Below, piece by piece: positions 29,753-36,443 of a DNA stretch of 64,000 bases (positions are counted from its first letter, which is position 1; each line of letters begins with the position of its first letter). Location of the stretch: assembly GCA_020638575.1 (NCBI GenBank), contig JACKIH010000003.1:725501-789500 (forward strand), given 5' to 3'. The notes beneath the pieces are model-generated. The model had not been told where the DNA came from, ran no database searches, and saw only the letters and a list, made by a program, of their open reading frames with translations. The position numbers were made by a program, and so were the translations under genes. The DNA comes from Rhodospirillaceae bacterium. GTDB taxonomy: Bacteria > Pseudomonadota > Alphaproteobacteria > DSM-16000 > Inquilinaceae.

Positions 29753-29824
29753 CCAGCCCACACCCCCGCCCGGCCACCCAATATTTTACAATGGCTTGGG
29801 TGGCCGGGCGGGGGTGTGGGCTGG
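29753..29824. repeat. Palindromic hairpin repeat B, between speD and speE
   Basis: Two perfectly complementary 28-nt arms (29753-29780 and 29797-29824), extended to 29 pairs by A29781/T29796, with an AT-rich 14-nt loop. It starts 22 bp after the speD stop and 83 bp from the convergent speE stop. Arm sequence is 25/28 identical to repeat A at 26961-27033. Lack of a T-run makes it unlike a standard terminator, although both copies follow stop codons. A dispersed REP-like element or a transcript-end stabiliser are the options. Confidence 0.88.
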
Positions 29825-29907
29825 AACCGAACCAACAAAGCGCGGGATCTTTTGACAGCCCGCCGCACGTCACCGGGAGGCCGCAGATCCCCTGCGGCCG
29901 GCCCGCT

Positions 29908-30762
29908 TCATTCCTGCATCAGACGCGAGATCCAGGGCGGCAGCGCAAACGCGGAGCGATGGATTTCCGCCGTGTAGTGGTCGGTCGCCACCGGCTGCTC
30001 GGCGATGCGGGCTTCCAGATCGGCCGGCGTCGCCGACAGGTCGAACTCCGCACTGCCCCAGGTCAGCGTCATGAACCCGCCGACATAGGTGGGCACCACC
30101 GTCAGGTAGGCGCCATGGAGCGGCAAGGCCGGGCGCATCTGGCGCATGGTGGCCGACAGTTCGTCGGGCTGGAAAAACGGTGCCCCGGTCTGGAACACCG
30201 CCATGCCGTCCCGGTTCAGCGAAGCTGCCACCAGGTCGTAGAAGCGCTCGGCAAACAGCACCTGGGCGGGTCCGACCGGGTCCGGCCGGTCGGCGATCAC
30301 CACGTCGTAGGGCGGTTCCTCACCGCGCGCCAGGAAGTCCACGGCGTCCTCGATGCGGACCTGGAGCCGAGGATCGGCGAAGGCCGGACCGCTGACGCGG
30401 TGCAGGAAGCGGCGCGACAGCTCCACCACCCGCGGGTCGATCTCCACCAGGTCCACATGGGCGACGGTGTGATGCTTCAGCACCTCTTCCGCGATCGCCC
30501 CGTCGCCACCGCCGATGATCAGCACCCGCTCCACCTGGCCGTGGGCGTAGATCGGCACATGGGCCAGCATCTCCGAATAGGCGCACTCGTCGCGCTCGGT
30601 GAGCTGGACGATGCTGTCCAATGCCAGCACGCGGCCATGGGTCGGGGTATCGAAGATCTGGATGTGCTGGAAGGCCGACCGTTCGTCGACGATGGGGTCG
30701 CTGTCCAACTCCCAGTGCTGGAAATACCCGGCGAACAGGGTCTCGGAAAAACTGAAGGGCAT
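29908..30762 (-). CDS. speE: Polyamine aminopropyltransferase (spermidine synthase)
   Basis: A 284-residue Rossmann-fold enzyme transferring an aminopropyl group from decarboxylated SAM to putrescine. Seen: ILQLTERDEC-like gate-keeping segment (SIVQLTERDECAYSEML), GGGDGAIAEEVLKH for cofactor binding, DLVEIDPRVVEL, and ADRPDPVGPA containing the catalytic aspartate, followed by YDLVAASLNRDGM. Start ATG 30762 is preceded by GGAGACGG; an in-frame upstream start at 30783 is less likely. It faces speD, the enzyme providing its substrate. Confidence 0.94.
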   Translation of the reverse strand: MPFSFSETLFAGYFQHWELDSDPIVDERSAFQHIQIFDTPTHGRVLALDSIVQLTERDECAYSEMLAHVPIYAHGQVERVLIIGGGDGAIAEEVLKHHTVAHVDLVEIDPRVVELSRRFLHRVSGPAFADPRLQVRIEDAVDFLARGEEPPYDVVIADRPDPVGPAQVLFAERFYDLVAASLNRDGMAVFQTGAPFFQPDELSATMRQMRPALPLHGAYLTVVPTYVGGFMTLTWGSAEFDLSATPADLEARIAEQPVATDHYTAEIHRSAFALPPWISRLMQE

Positions 30763-30829
30763 GGTCCGTCTCCGGCTACGCACGGTCTACCGGTCAGGCC
30801 GAGGCGTGCGGCCTGGGGCCGGTCGGCAG

Positions 30830-31519
30830 TCAGCGCACGGGTGGCGCCGGCCGATGCCCGGGCGTCGGCCACGCCGCACCGTCCGCCACAGCATAGACCG
30901 TCTCGATCACCGGTGGTGCCGGCCGAACAGAGGGCCGGGCTGCCGTGGGATGGGGCGTGCCGTGGCGCTCCGCAGCGGGGGCTTCGGCGATCACCGGGCC
31001 AATGCCGGCCGTGCCGAGTCCGCCCGCAGCCCCGGTCCGGGCAAACAGCAGCTCGTCCGCATCGGCGGGCACCGGGGCGGTACCGCCACCTGCGGACCCA
31101 CGGCTGGCGCTCTCCTCCGCCGCTACGGGCGTGATGTAGGCAGCCAGGGGATCGGCGGAGGCGCTGGCCGGCTGGGGTACCGCCAAGGGTGCGGTCTCCA
31201 CCGCCGTCACCCTGCCGGCGGAGCCGACCACGGCGCCATCCGGCACCGGCGGCGCTTCGGTGCGCTCGGCCACCGCCACCTCGTCCTCGCCCCAGGCGTG
31301 GCAGATGTCGTCGCCCTCGATGACGCGGGAGACCATGCAGTCCTCCCCGGCCACACCGGAAATCGCGTGGTCTGTGAGGGTGCGCCCGGTGGTGACGTAG
31401 GCGCCCGCCTCGGCCGCGTAGTTGGCGATGATGACCGCCGGCGGCAGGCCGACGCAGCCGCCGAGCGTCACCGCGGCGACCGTCCCAGCGGCCCAAGCGC
31501 TCCATCCACCCATGGTCAT
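30830..31519 (-). CDS. Predicted lipoprotein of unknown function
   Basis: A 229-residue protein with a type II signal: hydrophobic stretch then lipobox LGGC with C22. After it comes a segment AEAGAYVTTGRTLTDHAIS, and the pattern EDCMVSRVIEGDDICHAW, two cysteines in a layout that recurs in short alphaproteobacterial lipoproteins of unknown role. The remaining 150 residues are Ala/Pro-rich and look disordered. Start ATG 31519 (AGGGG 2-6 nt before) or ATG 31513. It is upstream of speE on the same strand, with a 67-bp gap. Confidence 0.72.
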   Translation of the reverse strand: MTMGGWSAWAAGTVAAVTLGGCVGLPPAVIIANYAAEAGAYVTTGRTLTDHAISGVAGEDCMVSRVIEGDDICHAWGEDEVAVAERTEAPPVPDGAVVGSAGRVTAVETAPLAVPQPASASADPLAAYITPVAAEESASRGSAGGGTAPVPADADELLFARTGAAGGLGTAGIGPVIAEAPAAERHGTPHPTAARPSVRPAPPVIETVYAVADGAAWPTPGHRPAPPVR

Positions 31520-31627
31520 CGCCCCTGAGTCTTCAGTCGAATCAGAGGATACTCCGACAACCCATTGAGTACAAACAATCTCGGCGGCCCGATTGCCGCA
31601 GGCCGCCGCGAGGCCGAAAGACCCGAC

Positions 31628-32455
31628 CTAGTGGTTCATGAAGATGGGCACATCGGACTCCTTGATGATGCCCAGGGTCACCTCGCTGAATACCGTGTGC
31701 AGCAGCGCCCGGTGGAAGCTGACGCCCACCACGATGACGTCGCACTCCTGTTCGTGCGCGGTCTGCAAGATCACCGACTTGGGGTCGCCGATTTCGTGCT
31801 GGGTGGTAACCGGATAGCCGTGGTCGCGGCAGTAGTCGGCGGCGCGTTCCAGCAACAATGCTGCCTTGGCCGCAGACGGCTCCACCGCCAGGATGTGCAG
31901 GTGCATGCCCGGCCACAGGCACATCTGCACGAAGCGCTTCATGGCGTTGGCCGACGACTTGGTGCCGTTGAAGTTGATCAGCGCCTTCTTCACCGGCCGG
32001 TAGCCCTCGCCCACCGCCAGGATCGGCCGCACCCCTCCCTTCGCCAGGTGCAGCAGTACGTCCTCCGGATCGGGCACGACGCCATGGTCGAACCAGTCGC
32101 GCAGGCCCAGCACGCAGAGGTCGTTGAACTGCCAGTGTTCGGCCAGGATTTCGAACGGGTCGCCTTCGGCCAGCAGGTGGGTGTAGGGCACGCCCTGCTC
32201 CTTGGCCCGGGCGATCACCCGTTCGATGGCCGCCATGGCGTTTTCAGCACTCTGCTTGATGCGGTCCTTGCGCAGCATCTCCGCCATGCCGCCCGCACCG
32301 ATGGGCACCATGCCGACATGGGACAGCCGGTCGACATCGATGATCGACAGGATGTCCAGCTTGGCCCCGAGGCGCTCGGCCAGGTCCATCGTGTAGTCGA
32401 TCTTGCTGCCGGTGGACGGCGTGCCGGAGACGCCGACGAGAATGCGCTTGATCAT
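31628..32455 (-). CDS. Universal stress protein, two UspA domains
   Basis: A 275-residue protein with two tandem Usp folds. The first begins MIKRILVGVSGTPSTGSK and has VLGLRDWFDHG; the second begins KKALINFNGTKSSANAMKRF and ends CDVIVVGVSFHRALLHTVFSEVTLGIIKESDVPIF. The ATP loop of the UspFG kind (G-2x-G-9x-G-S/T) is degenerate in both, so nucleotide binding is uncertain. Usp proteins of this class are often induced by low oxygen or stationary phase, and a perfect FNR-type box lies upstream of the leftward gene group at 34030. Confidence 0.88.
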   Translation of the reverse strand: MIKRILVGVSGTPSTGSKIDYTMDLAERLGAKLDILSIIDVDRLSHVGMVPIGAGGMAEMLRKDRIKQSAENAMAAIERVIARAKEQGVPYTHLLAEGDPFEILAEHWQFNDLCVLGLRDWFDHGVVPDPEDVLLHLAKGGVRPILAVGEGYRPVKKALINFNGTKSSANAMKRFVQMCLWPGMHLHILAVEPSAAKAALLLERAADYCRDHGYPVTTQHEIGDPKSVILQTAHEQECDVIVVGVSFHRALLHTVFSEVTLGIIKESDVPIFMNH

Positions 32456-32823
32456 CCGTTCGTCCTCTTGCCGCTGCCGCCGCGGCGGGGGCAGTCGCCC
32501 GCCCGGCCGGCCTGCGCAGGTGTCACGTCGACGGGCCAGACGGCCCGTTTCTCACTGACTTTAGGAACACGGGTGAACTGCCGCTGGCAAGGGGGCTACC
32601 GGCCGCGGCCGGGCTGAAGCTGCCCGTCTGCCCGGCGGTCATCGTCGCGGCGGCGGCCGCACACGTGCCCGGCTCAGCACGCTAATGGACAGTCGCATGC
32701 CGCTGCACCGGCTCCGGCCCGCACCCCCAAGTGGCCCGCCAAGTCATTGTAATCCATCGGGCGACCGAGTGTGACTGTGGGCGGGCGCAGAGCCATCGGC
32801 CCCCGCTCTGCCGCACGGAACCA
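32456..32823. other. 368-bp intergenic region upstream of the Usp gene
   Basis: No convincing gene. A 7-bp hairpin (ACGGGCC / GGCCCGT, 32531-32548) lies about 80 bp before the Usp start, in its likely leader. No clear promoter hexamers were recognised. Confidence 0.4.
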
Positions 32824-33021
32824 CTACATCAGGCCGAGCGTGTTGAGCATGGCAACGATGCACTGGGACAGCGGGATGTAGTCGGAGTTCGGCAAGGAAA
32901 ACGCGCGCAGGAACTCCGCCTCCGGCAGCCGCCGATGCAGGTAGAGATCGAGGATCTGTGCGCTCACCGGGTGCATGCGCTCCGGCCAGATGCACAAGAT
33001 TGGCACGATTTCCTGGGGCAC
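32824..33021 (-). CDS. Possible small protein, 65 residues
   Basis: GTG 33021 starts MPQEIVPILCIWPERMHP and the product ends LSQCIVAMLNTLGLM. Composition looks protein-like (aliphatic and charged residues mixed, not the Arg/Pro/Ala bias of antisense frames here). The only ribosome site (GGAG) is very close to the GTG. No family recognised. It sits between the Usp gene and two better supported small genes on the same strand. Confidence 0.4.
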   Translation of the reverse strand: MPQEIVPILCIWPERMHPVSAQILDLYLHRRLPEAEFLRAFSLPNSDYIPLSQCIVAMLNTLGLM

Positions 33022-33150
33022 GGCTCCGTCGGTCCACGAAAGCCGCCATCATAGCCCAGTTGGTGCGGACGCAGGCTGCCCGTTCGCCCTACGCACGCGG
33101 ATGTGTTTAACCCCGCAAGCGATGGCAGAAACAGGGGCGAGCCCAGCGGC

Positions 33151-33336
33151 TCAGGCCGCTTCGGTCCGGTCTTGATCGGCGGTTTCGTAGGTGTAGCGAT
33201 CCAGCAGCGCCGCGCTGGTTTCGGTGGCCCCGCAGGCCGGGCATTCCACGCTGAGGCCCAGGCGCTTGCGCATGAACCGATGGGTGCAGTTACAGCCCAA
33301 CCGGTACCCAGCCTCGGTCTTTTCAAGGATTTTCAT
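33151..33336 (-). CDS. Small zinc-ribbon-like protein
   Basis: A 61-residue protein with four cysteines, C15 and C17 (GCNCTHRF) and C32 and C35 (CPACGATE), spaced like a small zinc ribbon. The start ATG 33336 has GGAGGTG 5 nt upstream, one of the best ribosome sites in the window. Function unknown; such small zinc-finger proteins can be regulators or chaperone-like. It belongs to the leftward group between the FNR-type box and the Usp gene. Confidence 0.7.
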   Translation of the reverse strand: MKILEKTEAGYRLGCNCTHRFMRKRLGLSVECPACGATETSAALLDRYTYETADQDRTEAA

Positions 33337-33532
33337 TCGAGCACCTCCCACGGCTCAAGCCTAGCGGAGGTGGCCCGGCGACACCAGAAAAAGTTGTGAG
33401 ACAGGCCCGCAACCCGAGGCCGGCCAAGGCTTTGGCCGGTAGGGTGAACGCGCCGCCGGCCGGCACCCGCATGGTGCCTCTGCCGCCCGAACGGGCGGCC
33501 GAGAGGACCTTGCTGCCGTGCGAAGCGGCGGC

Positions 33533-33772
33533 TTAGTGGTGGGCCGTCACCGAGTGGTGATGGTGGGCAGGGACCGCATGGGTGACACCGCGCCACAGCC
33601 ACCTCGCCCCCGCACCGATGCCGTGGCCGATGGCCGCGAGCATGGCGCAGGCACAGGCGGCCCGCTGGCGGTGGGCCTCGATCAGATAGCCGGAGATGAC
33701 TTCCGGCTGGAGGGCCAGATGGTAGGGCCCATAAAGATCCCGAGTTTCGCGCATACCGTTTTCGTCGCTCAT
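33533..33772 (-). CDS. Small protein with His-rich C-terminus
   Basis: A 79-residue protein. It has a mixed helical centre (GYLIEAHRQRAACACAMLAAIGHGIGAG) and ends PAHHHHSVTAHH, a likely metal-binding tail. The start ATG 33772 has AGGAGCGG 6-7 nt upstream. No family recognised. First gene of the leftward small-gene group, 258 bp from the FNR-type box. Confidence 0.65.
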   Translation of the reverse strand: MSDENGMRETRDLYGPYHLALQPEVISGYLIEAHRQRAACACAMLAAIGHGIGAGARWLWRGVTHAVPAHHHHSVTAHH

Positions 33773-34311
33773 GGAAACCGCTCCTAGTGTGTGCGGACAT
33801 CCTCCCGGCTGTAGGCGCTCAGACCTTCTTGTTCTTTCGCAATGCAGCATATCGGTCGTGTTTAGTGATGTTCAACCGTCCCCCCTGCTGATCAGCCCTG
33901 TCTTTTTCGCGGCCCGCGGATCCGTCGCAAGCCGCGACACAGCGGCGCTCCGCAACATCGAATGCCGGCCGACCATCGACTCGGCGAGCGCGGTTACGCC
34001 CCGATGGGCCGGGCGACACCAGGATCTTTTTGATCGAAATCAAAGCATTGTCCGGAGCTGCCAAAGGTCTTCCGGGAGCTGAACCGGGCCGCTGCCACGC
34101 CGGCCGGTGCGCCGGTCGGCGCGTAGCCGGCCCCGAGTTTCCGCGGGGTTGCACCGCACTGCAGCATGGCTGATCCGCGATCAGTACTTAACTCTCAATA
34201 AACCCGCAAACGCGGACATGTCGGGGACGGACGCGAAAATGCCGCATCTTGGGTATGCCGCCGACCGCCGCAATGTCACCGATGCGCTGAACCTATGCGC
34301 CGGGGGACTGG
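33773..34311. other. 539-bp intergenic region, divergent promoters
   Basis: No credible gene. It separates the leftward small-gene/Usp group from the rightward MttB-family gene. It contains a perfect FNR/FixK-type box (34030-34043), several TTAA tracts near 34190, and the ribosome site (GGGGGA) just before the MttB-family start. This must hold promoters for both sides. Confidence 0.6.
34030..34043. promoter_or_regulatory. FNR/FixK-type binding site
   Basis: TTGATCGAAATCAA is an exact match to the TTGAT-N4-ATCAA consensus recognised by FNR, FnrL, FixK and Anr proteins. It lies about midway between the divergent genes starting at 33772 and 34312, flanked by T and A runs in otherwise GC-rich DNA. 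Which direction it controls is not clear because neither side has a strong -10 at the activating distance. Confidence 0.75.
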
Positions 34312-35865
34312 ATGACGTCTGTCGAGGCTGAAGACCACGCCGCGCGGGGCCGCCGCCGCCGCCCCCGCCGAGAGGTCTCCGCAGCGGTTCGCCAGCCCGA
34401 CCTGGGCCGCGTCGTCTCCAGCCTGCCTGCCTTCGAACTGGTGGACGCCGAGGCGATCGAGCGCATCCACCAGGCGTCGCTCAAGGTGCTCGCCGAAATC
34501 GGCCTCGACTTCCTGCACGAAGATGCCCGCACCGTGCTGAAGGCGGCGGGCGCCACCCTGGGCCCGGAACCGGAACGGGTGCGCTTCGATCCCGCCCTGG
34601 TGGACCACCTGATGGCCCAGGCACCGGCCCAGTTTCCCCTGCTCTCCCACGCTGCGGACCGCTGCGTCGGCTTCGGCGGGCGGGAGATGGTGTTCGCCGC
34701 CGTCGCCAGCGCGCCCAACGTCTCCGGCCTGGGGGCGCCGCGCCGGCGCGGCAACTTCAAGGACTTCGAGGACCTGGTGCGCCTCGGCCACATGCTGAAT
34801 GCCGTGCACGTGTTCGGCGGCTATCCGGTGGAACCGGTGGACATCGACCCGCGCACCCGCCATCTCGACTGCCTGCGCACCTACCTGACGCTGACGGACA
34901 AGCCCTTCCACGCCTATTCGCTGGGCCGCCAGCGCATCACCGACGCGCTGGAGATGGTGCGCCTCGCCCACGGCCTGACGCCCGAGGGCCTGGCCGCGGC
35001 ACCGCGCCTGTTCACCATCATCAACACCTCGTCGCCGCTCAGGCTCGACGGGCCGATGATCGAAGGGCTGATGGAGATGGCGCGCCACCGCCAGATCGTT
35101 GTGATCACGCCCTTCACCCTGGCGGGTGCCATGGCGCCGGCCACCGTGCCCGGGGCGCTGGTGCTGCAGAACGCCGAGGCGCTGGCCGGCATGTGCCTGG
35201 TGCAGGCGACGCAGCCGGGCGCACCGGTGATGTATGGCGGCTTCACCTCCAACGTCGACATGAAGTCGGGTGCCCCCGCCTTCGGCACGCCGGAATACGC
35301 CCAGGCAACGCTGGTGGGCGGCCAGCTCGCCCGCCGTTACAACATCCCCTTCCGCTCCTCCAACGCCAACGCCTGCAACACCGTGGACGCCCAGGCGGCC
35401 TACGAGAGCAGCACGTCGGTGTGGGCGGCGGCACTGGCCGGCTGCCACCTGATGATGCACGCCGCCGGCTGGATGGAAGGCGGGCTCACCGCCAGCTTCG
35501 AGAAGATGGTGGTGGACGCGGAGATCCTGTCGTCCATGGCCGCGTTCTTGCAGCCGCTGAAGATCGACGACGAGACCCTGGCGCTGGATGCCATTGCCGA
35601 GGTGGGGCCGGGCGGCCACTTCTTCGGCGCTGCCCACACCCTGGCGCGCTACGAGACGGCGTTTTACGCCCCCATCTTGTCGGACTGGCGGAATTTCGGC
35701 GCCTGGACCGATGCCGGGGCACCCGATGCCACCCAGCGGGCGGCTGCGATCGCCCGCGCCCTGGTGGATGCCCACCAGCCGCCGGAGGTCGATGCCGCCC
35801 GGCTGGAAGCACTCGACGCCTTCATCGCCAAGCGGCGGGAGGAAGGCGGCGCCCCGCCCTTGTAG
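34312..35865 (+). CDS. MttB-family corrinoid-dependent methyltransferase (non-pyrrolysine)
   Basis: A 517-residue protein of the trimethylamine methyltransferase superfamily. The open frame has no in-frame amber, so it belongs to the non-pyrrolysine branch, members of which (MtgB and relatives) demethylate glycine betaine, proline betaine, carnitine or similar quaternary amines to methylate a corrinoid protein. Seen: LPAFELVDAEAIERIHQASL, GASTL-like core regions, NTSSPLRLDGPM, VVITPFTLAGAMAPAT, PVMYGGFTSNVDMKSGAP and ASFEKMVVDAEIL. An Arg-rich stretch (RGRRRRPRR) lies near the N-terminus. Substrate unknown. Convergent with the secreted-protein gene at 35886. Confidence 0.9.
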   Translation: MTSVEAEDHAARGRRRRPRREVSAAVRQPDLGRVVSSLPAFELVDAEAIERIHQASLKVLAEIGLDFLHEDARTVLKAAGATLGPEPERVRFDPALVDHLMAQAPAQFPLLSHAADRCVGFGGREMVFAAVASAPNVSGLGAPRRRGNFKDFEDLVRLGHMLNAVHVFGGYPVEPVDIDPRTRHLDCLRTYLTLTDKPFHAYSLGRQRITDALEMVRLAHGLTPEGLAAAPRLFTIINTSSPLRLDGPMIEGLMEMARHRQIVVITPFTLAGAMAPATVPGALVLQNAEALAGMCLVQATQPGAPVMYGGFTSNVDMKSGAPAFGTPEYAQATLVGGQLARRYNIPFRSSNANACNTVDAQAAYESSTSVWAAALAGCHLMMHAAGWMEGGLTASFEKMVVDAEILSSMAAFLQPLKIDDETLALDAIAEVGPGGHFFGAAHTLARYETAFYAPILSDWRNFGAWTDAGAPDATQRAAAIARALVDAHQPPEVDAARLEALDAFIAKRREEGGAPPL

Positions 35866-35885
35866 GACCGGCCGACACCGCACCC

Positions 35886-36443
35886 CTACCCGCCGGCAGG
35901 GGCTTCGCCGTCCGCCGGTTCCTCGCCCTCCTCCGTGCCGTCCGGCGGCGGGGGCGGGATGACGGCGCAGGCGGAGTGCATCTGGTCGATGGCATCGCGC
36001 GAGCCGCGCAGCCCGAACCACAGCTCCGGCAGCACCTCCACCTGCACCAGCATCCGCGCGCCCAGGGCGGCCCGGCGGGCGAACTCTTCCACGAACACCG
36101 GGTTGGAGTTGGTGACGAGCAGGCTGTTGTAGGCGGCCTGGCGCGGCCACAGGGCTTGGATGGGATTGCGGCCGTCCACCCGGTAGCGCACCTGAAGTGC
36201 TGTGGCCTCGCTGTCGTAGCCCAGATATTCCAGGCTGACGAAGGCCATCCCCTCCGGCGAGCAGCCGATCTGCAGCGCCGCATTGCCGGAATAGGCGAGC
36301 GCCGTGGCCACATAGCCGGTGGCCGAGCCGTCGGCGGCCGGCAGCTCGCGCATGCTCCACTGGGCGGCCGCCGGGGTGGAGGCCAAGGCCAGGGCGGCAG
36401 CCAGCACGGCCCCTGCCCCGCGGATAGCGCGTCCGCCCCTCAT
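35886..36443 (-). CDS. Secreted protein, IalB/TagO-like layout, function unknown
   Basis: A 185-residue protein with a signal peptide (MRGGRAIRGAGAVLAAALAL, cut after AAA). The mature part has a W near the start, ALQIGCSPEGMAFVSLEYLGY, VRYRVDGRNPIQALW and a final IDQMHSACA, a two-cysteine beta-sandwich layout similar to the IalB and TagO/VasI families. It ends in a Pro/Glu-rich tail. Its ATG overlaps the stop of the RACo-like gene (ATGA at 36440-36443), so the two are translationally coupled, an odd partnership for a cytoplasmic activator. Confidence 0.72.
   Translation of the reverse strand: MRGGRAIRGAGAVLAAALALASTPAAAQWSMRELPAADGSATGYVATALAYSGNAALQIGCSPEGMAFVSLEYLGYDSEATALQVRYRVDGRNPIQALWPRQAAYNSLLVTNSNPVFVEEFARRAALGARMLVQVEVLPELWFGLRGSRDAIDQMHSACAVIPPPPPDGTEEGEEPADGEAPAGG

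Noticed and set aside
32711..32740. Possible third copy of the palindromic repeat arm
   Set aside because: Only about 20 of 28 positions match and no complementary arm follows.
34107..34331. 74-codon open frame before the MttB-family gene
   Set aside because: No ribosome site, Arg-rich start, overlaps the MttB start and has no similarity.
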